DNA from: Paucidesulfovibrio longus DSM 6739
GTDB lineage: Bacteria; Desulfobacterota; Desulfovibrionia; Desulfovibrionales; Desulfovibrionaceae
DNA: 64,000 bases
Assembly: GCF_000420485.1 (NCBI RefSeq)
Contig: NZ_ATVA01000017.1
Span: forward strand, 1-64,000
Direction of reading: 5' to 3'
Part shown: piece by piece, positions 55,707 through 64,000 of the stretch
Layout of the letters: every line of letters begins with the position of its first letter
Position numbering within the stretch: position 1 is the stretch's first letter
Position numbers and translations under genes: made by a program
The notes under the pieces: generated by a model
Databases searched by the model: none
The model's input: the letters and a program-made list of their open reading frames with translations, nothing else
Told to the model about the DNA's origin: nothing

Positions 55707-56534
55707 TCAGCGGGTCACGGGAATCGCCGCGTAGGCCGGGGAGGCGTACCACGTGCGATACAGCTCGGCGTAGGTTCCGTCCGAAAGCATGCTCTCCAGG
55801 GCTTTGGCGCAGGCTTCGACCACGGCGGAATCCGTGCCCTTGGAGAGCACGGGATAGAGCTTGATGGTGCGCAGTTCCAGGGCGGTTTCCAGTTCGCCCG
55901 CAAGCGCAGCCTGCTCCGCGAAGCCTGTCTGCTCGGGAGGCAGATCGCTGCCCACGAGCAGGTCCACCCGGCCGGAAACGAGCATGTTTCGCCCCAGGCA
56001 GGGATTGCTGACCACTTCAAGATTGGCGAAGCCCTGCCGCGCCAGGAATTGGTGGCGCGCATCCCCGCGATAGACCGCGATGCGCTCCACGCGGCGGGCG
56101 TCGTCCAGGCTTTCGATGGCCAGGGGCGAGCCGCGTTTCTTGAAGAGCACCCAGCGGACCTTGAAGATCGGGGCGAGCCAGTGGAAGCGGTCTTCCCGGT
56201 CCCGGAGGAAGGACGTCGGAAACAGCAGCACGTTCGGTTTTTCCAGGGCGACCTGGTAGGCGCGCTTCCAGGGAACGACCTCGACCTTTCCGGCCACGTG
56301 CGCCCGGCGCAGCATCTCGCGCATCAGCTCCACGAGAAAGCCGGAGGGCGCGCCCTTCGCATCCCGCACCACGGCGCTCTGCTCGGTGTAGACGGTCAGT
56401 CGCGGAAGGCTCTCCGCCCGCGCGAGCGGGACATGAACAGCAAAATTGATACACAGCAGGGCGTAAACGGCAAAGCGAAGCGTAACGGCGTTTTCCGGGA
56501 CGAAGCGTATGAACCGTGCGCGAAAAAAGAACAT
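55707..56534 (-). CDS. Solute-binding protein family 3 (orphan), copy 2
   Basis: The 275-residue protein has a signal peptide (hydrophobic about 17-34, cleavage after ARA) and an SBP_bac_3 domain beginning LPRLTVYTEQSAVVRDAKGAPSGF and ending DGTYAELYRTWYASP. It is closest to copy 3, sharing VVPWKRAY, PNVLLFPT, DRFHWL/DLFHWL and DARHQFL/DVRHQYL blocks. No transporter genes adjoin it. GAGAGG lies 7 bases before the ATG at 56534. The 172 bases upstream hold no gene, and the 203 bases downstream, before copy 1, also look non-coding. Confidence 0.88.
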   Translation of the reverse strand: MFFFRARFIRFVPENAVTLRFAVYALLCINFAVHVPLARAESLPRLTVYTEQSAVVRDAKGAPSGFLVELMREMLRRAHVAGKVEVVPWKRAYQVALEKPNVLLFPTSFLRDREDRFHWLAPIFKVRWVLFKKRGSPLAIESLDDARRVERIAVYRGDARHQFLARQGFANLEVVSNPCLGRNMLVSGRVDLLVGSDLPPEQTGFAEQAALAGELETALELRTIKLYPVLSKGTDSAVVEACAKALESMLSDGTYAELYRTWYASPAYAAIPVTR

Positions 56535-56705
56535 TCATGGCCTCTCGGGGCGTTGATGCAACAGGCGGAGCGTCGTCGGACTGCATTGAAGCCCCAGGGC
56601 TATGCAACATTTTTCCGCGCAGATCAACCCGAAACTGATACAGCAGCGGCGAACCAGACAAGCGTTGCGTCCGCGTCCGCATGGTTTCGCCGCTTCGGCG
56701 GCGCG

Positions 56706-57557
56706 CTATGGCTTCGGCTTCTGGGGGGCGTAGTCGCGCGCGGCGTACCAGCGCCGGAAGATGCGCTCGTAGGTGCCGTCGGCGAACATCGACTTGAGGG
56801 CCTTGTCGCAGGCCCGGACCAGGGCGGGGTCCGAATCCAGGGAAAGAACCGGATGCAGCACGGATTCGGAGAGGGTCAGGGCGGGGTCGAGGGTGCTCCG
56901 GTCCAGGCGCTCGGCGTAGTCCGTCTCGCTCACGGAGGCGTCGCTGGCCGCGAGCAGGGCCACGCGCCCCTGGAGCAGCATCCGCCAGCCCTGGGCCGTG
57001 CTGTCCACCACCACGAGGTTGCTGAAGCCGAGCCAGCGCAGGTACTGGTGGCGGACATCCTCGCGGTAGACCGCGATGCCCTTCGCCAGCCGGGCGTCGT
57101 CCAGGGATCGGACGCGGAGCGCGTCGCCATGCTTGGAATAGAAGATCCAGCGCACCCGGAACACCGGATCCAGCCAATGAAACAGATCCTTGCGCTCCGG
57201 GATGTAGGCCGTGGGAAACAGCAGCACGTTCGGCCGGTCCTGGGCTTCGACATATGCCCTTTTCCAGGGGACGACCTGGATTTCCGCGTTCAGATGCGCG
57301 CGCCGCAGCATCTCGCGCACCAGCTCGACGAAAAACCCGGCAATGCGGCCGTCCGCCAGCCGGGTGACGGCGCTTTCCTCGGTGTAGACCATGAGCGGGG
57401 GAGCGCTTTCGGCGGCGTCCGAAGCGGCGGAAACAGCCGCGCAAGGCAAAAGAAGCAGCACGGCCAGGATGCAGACCTTGGCGAGCCGGCGCACAGCGCC
57501 TCCCGCATCTGTCCGGACCCTTCCGGGCGTTTGCCCGCCCGCTTCGTCTTGCACCAT
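56706..57557 (-). CDS. Solute-binding protein family 3 (orphan), copy 3
   Basis: The 283-residue protein has a signal peptide (hydrophobic about 26-42, VCILAVLLLLPCAAVSA) and an SBP_bac_3 domain from PPLMVYTEESAVTRLADGRIAGF to GTYERIFRRWYAARDY. It is a clear paralogue of copy 2. The ATG at 57557 has AGGAGG upstream. With copies 1 and 2 it forms a tandem of three same-strand genes without permease partners. They may feed a shared ABC transporter elsewhere or present ligands to the flytrap-domain kinase at 38955. Confidence 0.88.
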   Translation of the reverse strand: MVQDEAGGQTPGRVRTDAGGAVRRLAKVCILAVLLLLPCAAVSAASDAAESAPPLMVYTEESAVTRLADGRIAGFFVELVREMLRRAHLNAEIQVVPWKRAYVEAQDRPNVLLFPTAYIPERKDLFHWLDPVFRVRWIFYSKHGDALRVRSLDDARLAKGIAVYREDVRHQYLRWLGFSNLVVVDSTAQGWRMLLQGRVALLAASDASVSETDYAERLDRSTLDPALTLSESVLHPVLSLDSDPALVRACDKALKSMFADGTYERIFRRWYAARDYAPQKPKP

Positions 57558-57653
57558 GCGCCTCCTGTTCCGTCTTCGCCCAGCGTACCCGCCGCTCCCG
57601 CCGGGCAATTCCGCATCGGTTGCAATCGCGGCTACGGTCTGTATACTCTCTGC

Positions 57654-57680
57654 TTGACTTTGAAGCCACCAATATATAAT
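57654..57680 (+). promoter_or_regulatory. Sigma-70-like promoter of the spermidine cluster
   Basis: TTGACT (57654-57659) and a perfect TATAAT (57675-57680) lie 84 bases before the speA start. The 15-base spacing is shorter than optimal. Confidence 0.55.
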
Positions 57681-57763
57681 GCGGCTGTTCCGGTGGGGGC
57701 CCCTTTCTGTGCGGCCCCGGCACGCCTGCGCCGGAAATCCCGTAAAACATAGGGGGAGCTGGA

Positions 57764-59689
57764 ATGCACCGCACCCTGGAACGCTGGAACAAGACCAAAT
57801 CGGCGGAGCTCTACGGTATCTCCGAGTGGGGCAGCGGATATTTCGACGTCAACGAAAACGGCGACGTGGTGGTCATGCCCTTTCCGGGCGACCGCACCCG
57901 GGCAGTGAGCATTCCGGAAATCATTTCCGGCATCCAGGCGCGCGGCCTGGACATGCCCGTGCTCCTGCGCATCGAGAACATCCTCGACTCCCAGATCACC
58001 CTGCTCAACGAGAGCTTCATCACGGCCATGCGCGACCTCGGCTACCGGGGCACGTTCATGGGCGCATACCCCATCAAGGTGAACCAGCAGCAGCAGGTCA
58101 TCGAGGAAATCACCCAGTTCGGCTCGCGCTACCACCACGGCCTGGAGGCCGGCAGCAAGGCCGAGCTGATCGCGGCTATGGGCATGCTCCGCGACAAGGA
58201 AGCCATGCTCATCTGCAACGGGTACAAGGACGAGGAGTTCATCGACATGGCGCTCTACGCCACGAAGATGGGCTTTCACTGCGTGCTCGTGGTCGAAATG
58301 CCGGGCGAGCTGCCCCTGATCATCGAGCGCAGCAAGGCGCTGGGCGCGCGGCCCATTCTCGGCGTGCGCATCAAGATCACCTCCCAGGCCAACTCGCACT
58401 GGGCAGAGTCCGGCGGCGAGCTTTCCATCTTCGGCCTGAACACCCGCCAGGTCATCGAGGCCGTGGACCTGCTCAAGGCCGAAGAGATGATCGACTGCCT
58501 CCAGCTCGTGCACTACCACCTCGGCTCGCAGATCTCGAACATCCGGGAAATCCGCACCGCCGTGGGCGAGGCCTGCCGGGTCTACGCCGGGCTCGCGGCC
58601 GAGGGCGCGAACATGCGCTACCTCGACCTCGGCGGCGGGCTGGCCGTGGACTACGACGGCTCCCAGACCAACTTCATGTCCAGCCGCAACTACTCCCTGG
58701 ACGAATACTGCATCGACATCGTCGAGGCGGTCATGACCACCCTGGACGACGAGCAGAACGAATACAAGGTCGAGCACCCGGTGATCATCACCGAGTCGGG
58801 CCGCGCCCTCGTGGCCTACTATTCCATGCTGCTCTTCAACGTGCTCGACGTGACCCGCTTCGAGCCGGAGCCGCCGCCCGCGACCCTGCCCGAGGACACC
58901 CACGCCACCATCCGGTACATGTTCGACACGCTCAAGGGCCTTTCCGTGCGCAATCTCCAGGAAGGCTTCAACGACGCGATCTACTACCGCGACGAGGCGC
59001 GCCAGCTCTTCAGCCACGGCAAGATCACCCTGCGCGAGCGGGCCATGGCCGAGTCCATCTTCTGGACCACGGTCAACGAGATCGCCCGGCTCTCGGACCA
59101 GCTCAAGCACGTGCCCCCGGACCTGGCCAACATCCACAACGTGGCCTCGGACGTCTATTACTGCAACTTCTCGGTCTTCCAGTCCCTGCCGGACGCCTGG
59201 GCCATCGGCCAGCTCTTCCCGGTCCTCCCCGTGCACCGCCTCGGCGAAGAACCCACCCGCCAGGGCATGCTCACCGACATCACCTGCGACTGCGACGGCA
59301 AGATCGACCGCTTCATCGACCGCCAGGGCGTCAAGCGCACCCTGCCCCTGCACGAGCTCAAGGAAAACGAGGAGTATTACCTCGGCGCGTTCCTCGTGGG
59401 CGCGTACCAGGAAACCCTCGGCGACCTGCACAACCTGCTCGGCGATACCAACGTGGTCACGGTCAAGATCCGCGACAACGGCGAATACGACTTCGTGGGC
59501 GAGCTGGAGGGCGACTCCGTGGCCGACGTGCTCTCCTACGTGGAATACGACCCCAAGGCGCTCCAGGTGCGCTTCCGCGAAACCGCGGAAAACGCGGTGC
59601 GCGAGGGGTCCATCACCCCGCAGGAGCGCCGCGAGATCATGCGCGCGTATGACCGCGGCCTGCGCGGATACACCTACTTCGAACGCTAA
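57764..59689 (+). CDS. speA: Biosynthetic arginine decarboxylase
   Basis: SpeA converts arginine to agmatine using PLP. The 641-residue length and order match the biosynthetic enzyme: N-terminal GYFDVNENGDVVVMP, PLP-Lys in GAYPIKVNQQQQVIEE near residue 105, the glycine loop DLGGGLAVDYDGSQ near 290, and the active-site Cys region VASDVYYCNFSVFQSLPD near 470. GGGGGAG precedes the ATG. It is the first of four same-strand genes (speA, a saccharopine-dehydrogenase-like gene, nspC, speB) that together make spermidine without S-adenosylmethionine decarboxylase. Confidence 0.96.
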   Translation: MHRTLERWNKTKSAELYGISEWGSGYFDVNENGDVVVMPFPGDRTRAVSIPEIISGIQARGLDMPVLLRIENILDSQITLLNESFITAMRDLGYRGTFMGAYPIKVNQQQQVIEEITQFGSRYHHGLEAGSKAELIAAMGMLRDKEAMLICNGYKDEEFIDMALYATKMGFHCVLVVEMPGELPLIIERSKALGARPILGVRIKITSQANSHWAESGGELSIFGLNTRQVIEAVDLLKAEEMIDCLQLVHYHLGSQISNIREIRTAVGEACRVYAGLAAEGANMRYLDLGGGLAVDYDGSQTNFMSSRNYSLDEYCIDIVEAVMTTLDDEQNEYKVEHPVIITESGRALVAYYSMLLFNVLDVTRFEPEPPPATLPEDTHATIRYMFDTLKGLSVRNLQEGFNDAIYYRDEARQLFSHGKITLRERAMAESIFWTTVNEIARLSDQLKHVPPDLANIHNVASDVYYCNFSVFQSLPDAWAIGQLFPVLPVHRLGEEPTRQGMLTDITCDCDGKIDRFIDRQGVKRTLPLHELKENEEYYLGAFLVGAYQETLGDLHNLLGDTNVVTVKIRDNGEYDFVGELEGDSVADVLSYVEYDPKALQVRFRETAENAVREGSITPQERREIMRAYDRGLRGYTYFER

Positions 59690-59733
59690 CCAGCCCGCTC
59701 CCTGAAGCGGCGCAAACATTGGGAGGATACCCG

Positions 59734-60924
59734 ATGCCCAAGGTTTTGATCATCGGCGCAGGCGGCGTCGGCAGCGTTGTTGCGCACAAGTGCGCCCAAG
59801 TCCCCGAGGTCTTCGAGGAGATCCTGCTCGCCAGCCGCACGCTGAAAAAGTGCGATGACATCGCCGCGTCCATCAAGTCGCGAACAGGCCGCGACATCCG
59901 CACCGCCCAGGTGGACGCGGACAACGTGGCCGAGACAGTGGCCCTGATCAAATCCTTCGGTCCCGACCTCCTGCTCAACGTGGCCCTGCCCTATCAGGAT
60001 CTCGCGCTCATGGAAGCCTGCCTGGAAACGGGCGTGGACTACCTGGACACCGCCAACTACGAGCCGCCGGACGAGGCCAAGTTCGAGTACAAATGGCAAT
60101 GGGCCTACCAGAAGCGCTTCCGCGAAAAGGGCATCATGGCCCTGCTCGGCTCCGGGTTCGACCCCGGCGTGACCAACGTCTACTGCGCCCACGCCATGAA
60201 GCACCACTTCGACGAAATCCATGTCCTGGACATCATCGACTGCAACGCGGGCGACCACGGACAGGCCTTCGCCACCAACTTCAACCCGGAAATCAACATC
60301 CGCGAGATCACCCAGCGCGGGCGCTACTGGGAGCGCGGCGAATGGGTCGAGACGGACCCGCTCTCCTGGTCCATGAACTTCGACTTCCCCGAAGGCATCG
60401 GCGAGAAGAAGTGCTACCTCATGTACCACGAGGAGCTGGAGTCCCTGGTCATGCACCTGAAGGGCCTCAGGCGCGCCCGGTTCTGGATGACCTTCGGCGA
60501 GCAGTACCTCACGCACCTGCGCGTGCTGGAGGGCATCGGCATGACCTCCATCGAGCCCGTGGAATACAACGGCCAGATGATCCAGCCGCTCCAGTTCCTC
60601 AAGGCCGTGCTGCCGGAGCCCGGCTCCCTCGGCCCGCTGACCAAGGGCCGCACCTGCATCGGCTGCCTGATGCAGGGGATCAAGGACGGACGCGAAAAGA
60701 AGCTCTACGTCTACAACGTCTGCTCCCACGAGGAGGCCTACCGGGAGGTCGGCTCCCAGGCCATCTCCTACACCACGGGCGTCCCGGCCATGATCGGGGC
60801 CATGATGGTGCTCACGGGCAAGTGGCGCAAGGAAGGCGTCTGGCACATGGAACAGTTCGACCCGGATCCGTTCATGGCCGCCCTGAACAAGCACGGCCTG
60901 CCCTGGGTGGAGACGGTCCTCTAG
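59734..60924 (+). CDS. Carboxynorspermidine/carboxyspermidine dehydrogenase
   Basis: The 396-residue protein belongs to the saccharopine-dehydrogenase-like family, with the NAD(P) motif VLIIGAGGVGSVVAHK at the N-terminus and blocks LLNVALPYQDLALMEACLETGVDYLDTANYE and LGSGFDPGVTNVYCAHA. In this context it condenses putrescine with aspartate semialdehyde to carboxyspermidine. The neighbours speA and nspC rule strongly against a lysine-pathway role. The ATG at 59734 has GGGAGG upstream. It starts 44 bases after speA. Confidence 0.92.
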   Translation: MPKVLIIGAGGVGSVVAHKCAQVPEVFEEILLASRTLKKCDDIAASIKSRTGRDIRTAQVDADNVAETVALIKSFGPDLLLNVALPYQDLALMEACLETGVDYLDTANYEPPDEAKFEYKWQWAYQKRFREKGIMALLGSGFDPGVTNVYCAHAMKHHFDEIHVLDIIDCNAGDHGQAFATNFNPEINIREITQRGRYWERGEWVETDPLSWSMNFDFPEGIGEKKCYLMYHEELESLVMHLKGLRRARFWMTFGEQYLTHLRVLEGIGMTSIEPVEYNGQMIQPLQFLKAVLPEPGSLGPLTKGRTCIGCLMQGIKDGREKKLYVYNVCSHEEAYREVGSQAISYTTGVPAMIGAMMVLTGKWRKEGVWHMEQFDPDPFMAALNKHGLPWVETVL

Positions 60925-61055
60925 CGGACCGGCTTTCCGCCGCCGGGCAACGGCTCCCGCTCCCGGCCCGCGACGCTGACCCCGCGCGGGCCGGGGACGG
61001 AAGTCCCCGTCATCCCTGAACCGCCGCCGCAAGGTCCGGCCCGCGAGGTCACGCC

Positions 61056-62342
61056 ATGTCCGACCCAAAGACCGCGCACCATTCCACGCCGCCGTCCCGG
61101 CCGCCGGAGCCGCCCTACGACGGCTCCGCCGAGGCCCGCTTCGATCCCGCCGCCCTGGAACGCACCCCGGCCTTCGTCGTCGGCGAGGAGCTGCTGCGCG
61201 CCAACGCGGAAATCCTGGCCCACGTGCGCCGCGAAGCGGGCTGCAAGGTGCTCCTGGCCCTGAAGTGCTTCTCCATGTTTCGGGTCTTTCCGCTCCTGGC
61301 CGGATATCTCGACGGCATCTGCGCCAGCTCGCCCCACGAGGCCCGGCTCGGCCGCGAGGAGTTCGCTGCCCAGGCTCCGGGCAAGGAAGTGCACAGCTTC
61401 GCCGCCGGATACGACGAGACGGACGTGCGCGAACTGGCCGGAACCAGCGACCACCTCGTGTTCAACTCCCTGGCCCAGCTCGAACGCTTCGCGCCCCTGG
61501 CCCGGCGGGTCGCTGCGGACCAGGGCCGTGCCCTCGACATCGCCATCCGCATCAACCCGGAGCATTCCGAAGGGGCCGTGCCGCTGTACGACCCCTGCTC
61601 GCCCGGCTCTCGCCTGGGCATCCGCCGCGCCCAGCTCGACGCGGGCCTGCGCCGCGCCGGAAGCCCGGACGCGCTGCTCCAGGGCGTTGCCGGGCTGCAC
61701 TGGCACAACCTCTGCGAGCAGGGCGCGGACAACCTCGAACGCACCCTGCGGGCCGTGGAGGCCCGTTTCGCCGACGTCCTGCCCCGGATGCGCTACGTCA
61801 ACTTCGGCGGCGGCCACCACATCACCAAGCCCGGCTACGACGTGGACCGCCTGATCCGGCTGATCCGCGAATTCAAGGCCCGCTGGGGCACGGAGGTCTA
61901 CCTGGAACCGGGAGAGGCCGTCGCGCTCAACGCGGGCTGGCTCGCGGCCACGGTGCTCGACGTGCTGCCCGCCGAGTTCGGCTCGGACCTGCCCCTGGTG
62001 ATCATGGACAGCGCCGTGCCCTGCCACATGCCGGACGTCATCGAGATGCCCTACCGGCCCCACGTCGTCGGCTCGGGCCAGCCGGGCGAAAAGGCCTGGA
62101 CCTGCCGCATCGGCGGGCCGTCCTGCCTGGCCGGGGACTCGGCCGGGGAATATTCCTTCGACCAGCCCCTGCGCGTGGGCCAGCGCATCGTCTTCGCGGA
62201 CATGGCCATCTATTCCATGGTCAAGACCAACACCTTCAACGGCATCCGCCTGCCGGACATCGTGCTGCAAAAAGAGTCCTCCGGCGAGCTGGAACTCGTG
62301 CGCCGTTTCGGGTACGAAGACTTCCGCGCGCGCCTTTCCTGA
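61056..62342 (+). CDS. nspC: Carboxynorspermidine/carboxyspermidine decarboxylase
   Basis: NspC decarboxylates carboxyspermidine to spermidine with PLP. The 428-residue protein has the alanine-racemase-fold decarboxylase motifs: the PLP-Lys in KVLLALKCFSMFRVFP, HWHNLCEQGADNL, VNFGGGHHITKPGYDVD, EPGEAVALNAGW, and the C-terminal Asp region VIMDSAVPCHMPDV. The N-terminus has about 30 extra residues (SDPKTAHHSTPPSRPPEPPYD) compared with the core. It lies 131 bases after the dehydrogenase, a gap containing a GGGGAC-GGAA-GTCCCC hairpin, and 75 bases before speB. Confidence 0.94.
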   Translation: MSDPKTAHHSTPPSRPPEPPYDGSAEARFDPAALERTPAFVVGEELLRANAEILAHVRREAGCKVLLALKCFSMFRVFPLLAGYLDGICASSPHEARLGREEFAAQAPGKEVHSFAAGYDETDVRELAGTSDHLVFNSLAQLERFAPLARRVAADQGRALDIAIRINPEHSEGAVPLYDPCSPGSRLGIRRAQLDAGLRRAGSPDALLQGVAGLHWHNLCEQGADNLERTLRAVEARFADVLPRMRYVNFGGGHHITKPGYDVDRLIRLIREFKARWGTEVYLEPGEAVALNAGWLAATVLDVLPAEFGSDLPLVIMDSAVPCHMPDVIEMPYRPHVVGSGQPGEKAWTCRIGGPSCLAGDSAGEYSFDQPLRVGQRIVFADMAIYSMVKTNTFNGIRLPDIVLQKESSGELELVRRFGYEDFRARLS

Positions 62343-62417
62343 CCCGCTGCGCAGCAAAGCCGCATCGCGGAGCTAGCTTCCGGAAGAAATCAATCAACCT
62401 CAAGGGAAATCAATACG

Positions 62418-63320
62418 ATGGATCAGCCGAATTGGAATGGCGTGGAATTCGAGGCCCCGGATTTCCTCGAGTCGGAGCTGGCGGACCGCAGTCCGGAGAA
62501 CTGCCGCTTCCACGTCATTCCCGCGCCCTTCGAGGCCAGCGTGTCCTACGGCGGCGGCACCGCCAACGGCCCGGCGGCCATCCTGGAGGCGTCGCAGCAG
62601 CTGGAGGTCTGGGACGGGCTTTCCGCCCCGGCCGTGCTCGGCATCCATACCACCCCGGCGGTGAACGCGGGCGGAACGGCCCAGTCCGTGGTCAGCCGCA
62701 TCGAGGCCGCCGTGTCCTGGGTGGCCGAGCGCGGAGCCGTTCCCGTGCTGCTCGGCGGCGAGCACACCGTGACCCTGGGCGCGCTGCGCGCGCTGGCCGC
62801 GCGCCACGAGCGCTTCGGCATCGTCCAGTTCGACGCCCACGCGGACCTGCGCCAGAGCTACGAAGGCTCGAAGCTCAGCCACGCCTGCGTGATGCGCCGG
62901 GCTCTGGACCTGACCTGCACGGACGGCCTGCATCCCGAAATCTTCCAGATCGGCGTGCGCGCGCTCTCGCCCGAGGAGGTCGCCCTGCGCCGCGAGCGGG
63001 GCATCGCCCACCTGGACGCGCGCGCCCTGGCCCTGCACGGCATTCCCAGGCCCCTGCTCCCGCCCGACTTCCCCGAAAAGGTCTACCTGACCTTCGACGT
63101 GGACGGCCTCGACCCCAGCGTGATCCGGGCCACGGGCACGCCCGTTCCCGGCGGGGTGGGCTGGCACGACGCCCTCACGCTTGCGGAAATGGCCCTCAAA
63201 GGCCGCACGGTGCTCGGATTCGACGTGGTGGAACTGGCCCCGGCCGAAGGGGACCACGCCTCGGACTTCGCCGCGGCCCAGCTCGTCTACGCCCTCATGG
63301 GCATGGTCCAGCGCGGCTGA
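62418..63320 (+). CDS. speB: Agmatinase
   Basis: SpeB hydrolyses agmatine to putrescine and urea with a two-Mn centre. The 300-residue protein shows the ureohydrolase motifs: GGEHTVTLGALRAL near residue 114, QFDAHADLRQSYEGSKLSHACVMRRA near 136, and TFDVDGLDPSVIRATGTPVPGG near 226. Together with SpeA it makes putrescine from arginine for the carboxyspermidine route. Its stop is 5 bases from the end of the convergent BLUF gene, with no terminator visible between them. Confidence 0.95.
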   Translation: MDQPNWNGVEFEAPDFLESELADRSPENCRFHVIPAPFEASVSYGGGTANGPAAILEASQQLEVWDGLSAPAVLGIHTTPAVNAGGTAQSVVSRIEAAVSWVAERGAVPVLLGGEHTVTLGALRALAARHERFGIVQFDAHADLRQSYEGSKLSHACVMRRALDLTCTDGLHPEIFQIGVRALSPEEVALRRERGIAHLDARALALHGIPRPLLPPDFPEKVYLTFDVDGLDPSVIRATGTPVPGGVGWHDALTLAEMALKGRTVLGFDVVELAPAEGDHASDFAAAQLVYALMGMVQRG

Positions 63321-63325
63321 AAGCT

Positions 63326-63766
63326 TCACCCGCAGCCGGAAACGTCCACCTGCCCCCGGTACGTCTCGGCCACTTCCAGCAGGAAGGTCCGGGCCGCGTC
63401 CCCGCTCATGAGATACGGGTCGTACTTCTCCAGCACGGCATACCTGTCCAGCAGGCCCAGCGGGATGTTCGTCGTGGCCACGGCGGCCATGCTCCAGTCC
63501 GCGAAATCGCGGCGGTGGATGTAGCCGTATTCGAGCAGTATCAGGCTGTGGTGCTTGGGATTGTCGAGCAGCCTGCGATAGAGGTCGTTCACTGATTCGC
63601 GCGGACCTTCGATCCATTGCAGGAAGGAATCCCCGGAATGGCAGAGAATGCCGGTGATGCTGTCGCGCTTGTTCAGGCGCCGGGATTCCTCAAGGATCGA
63701 CTCCAGGTCGGCCTCGCTGAAGCCCTCGACGGGTCTGCTCGCGTAGATCAATCGGACCATGTACAT
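63326..63766 (-). CDS. BLUF-domain blue-light sensor
   Basis: The 146-residue protein is a stand-alone FAD-binding BLUF domain plus a short helical cap. With the start at 63766 (GGGAGA 8 bases upstream) the photocycle residues fall at Tyr8, Asn32, Gln50, Trp91 and Met93, the numbering I recall for cyanobacterial PixD-type proteins. No output domain is fused, so it must signal by binding a partner. It is isolated between speB and an unrelated partial gene. Light sensing in an anaerobe is unexpected; flavin redox sensing is an alternative. Confidence 0.9.
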   Translation of the reverse strand: MYMVRLIYASRPVEGFSEADLESILEESRRLNKRDSITGILCHSGDSFLQWIEGPRESVNDLYRRLLDNPKHHSLILLEYGYIHRRDFADWSMAAVATTNIPLGLLDRYAVLEKYDPYLMSGDAARTFLLEVAETYRGQVDVSGCG

Positions 63767-63874
63767 GTCTTTGCTCTCCCTTCTGCGGGCGAACGCCGCC
63801 CAGCTCCCCCAAGCATAGCATACCAGCGCGCCGGCGCAACACGTCCGAGGGATTCTTCTTCTCCGGGAACGCCG

Positions 63875-64000
63875 CTACAGCCCGTATTCGTCCTTGAGCC
63901 GGTGAAAGGCCTGCTCTTCCATGTCGCGGTAGCGGGCCTTGTCCAGGAGCGTGGGCTGGCCCGTGGGCGGCACGTCGTGGTGCATGTATTCATAGATGTC
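63875..64000 (-). CDS. C-terminal fragment of a gene cut by the window edge
   Basis: The last 41 codons of a minus-strand gene enter at 64000 and end at the TAG at 63875-63877. The readable protein end contains DIYEYMHHDVPPTG and KARYRDMEEQAFHRLKDEYGL. It is soluble and charged. The codon use is like the neighbouring genes, so it is probably real. No family can be named from this much. Confidence 0.6.
   Translation of the reverse strand, partial: DIYEYMHHDVPPTGQPTLLDKARYRDMEEQAFHRLKDEYGL

Noticed and set aside
55519-55734. A 71-codon frame between two solute-binding protein genes
   Set aside because: It has no ribosome-binding site, low-complexity Arg/Ala composition, and overlaps the 3' end of the opposite-strand gene.

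Overview
This window looks like chromosomal DNA of a sulfate-reducing deltaproteobacterium of the Desulfovibrionaceae. The evidence is the high G+C coding sequence, a Desulfovibrio-type spermidine cluster (speA, carboxyspermidine dehydrogenase, nspC, speB), DUF4911 and DUF6125 proteins, a TauE/PEP-synthase-like/response-regulator operon, an NhaB and a DASS transporter, many PAS/hybrid sensor kinases and a CobC-CobQ fusion. The assignment rests on protein resemblance only. There is no rRNA or tRNA in the window.

Layout. Positions 1-5.3 kb hold housekeeping genes (rlmH, a phosphoesterase, 5-formyl-THF cyclo-ligase, pgeF, hisI-hisG). Positions 5.3-8.2 kb hold a small membrane protein, an EamA transporter and a 1.36-kb gene-free stretch. 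That stretch carries two near-identical units, each made of a perfect sigma-54 promoter, a ~70-nt RNA with a hairpin end, and shared upstream motifs at identical distances. Positions 8.3-13.8 kb (minus strand) hold NhaB, a beta-helix protein, a DASS symporter and a CBS-domain protein. Positions 14.3-22.5 kb (minus strand) form one signalling operon behind a sigma-54 promoter: degenerate receiver, histidine kinase, three single-domain receivers, TauE/SafE permease, a two-TM protein and a PEP-synthase-like protein with a foreign C-terminus.

Positions 22.7-33.4 kb hold a TatD hydrolase, an unknown protein, and a minus-strand run of metF, a phosphatase, a Ser/Thr kinase, CobC-CobQ and an exported protein with a nucleotidyltransferase motif. 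Positions 33.6-50.8 kb (mostly plus strand) hold a LytTR regulator, an acetyl-CoA synthetase-like protein, two hybrid kinases, lepA, lepB, a diguanylate cyclase, an exported SUMF1 protein, a second EamA transporter and comM. An AT-rich, recombinase-less island of about 1.74 kb interrupts the 3' end of comM. It supplies a recoded comM tail and carries one P-loop ATPase gene, a good candidate for a single-gene defence cassette.

Positions 52.5-64 kb hold a lipoprotein, an exported MsrAB with a palindrome inside its promoter, three orphan solute-binding proteins, the spermidine cluster, a BLUF photoreceptor and a truncated gene at the right edge. A family of ~190-250-bp palindromic mosaic repeats ending in the motif GCCTCCGGCGGC sits between genes at 3.7, 7.1, 8.2 and 23.6 kb.

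How the parts may work together. The two small RNAs and the signalling operon share sigma-54 promoters and a GATTTTTTAC-like upstream motif, which suggests one enhancer-binding protein encoded elsewhere (inference). The spermidine genes form a complete arginine and putrescine to spermidine route by the carboxyspermidine pathway.
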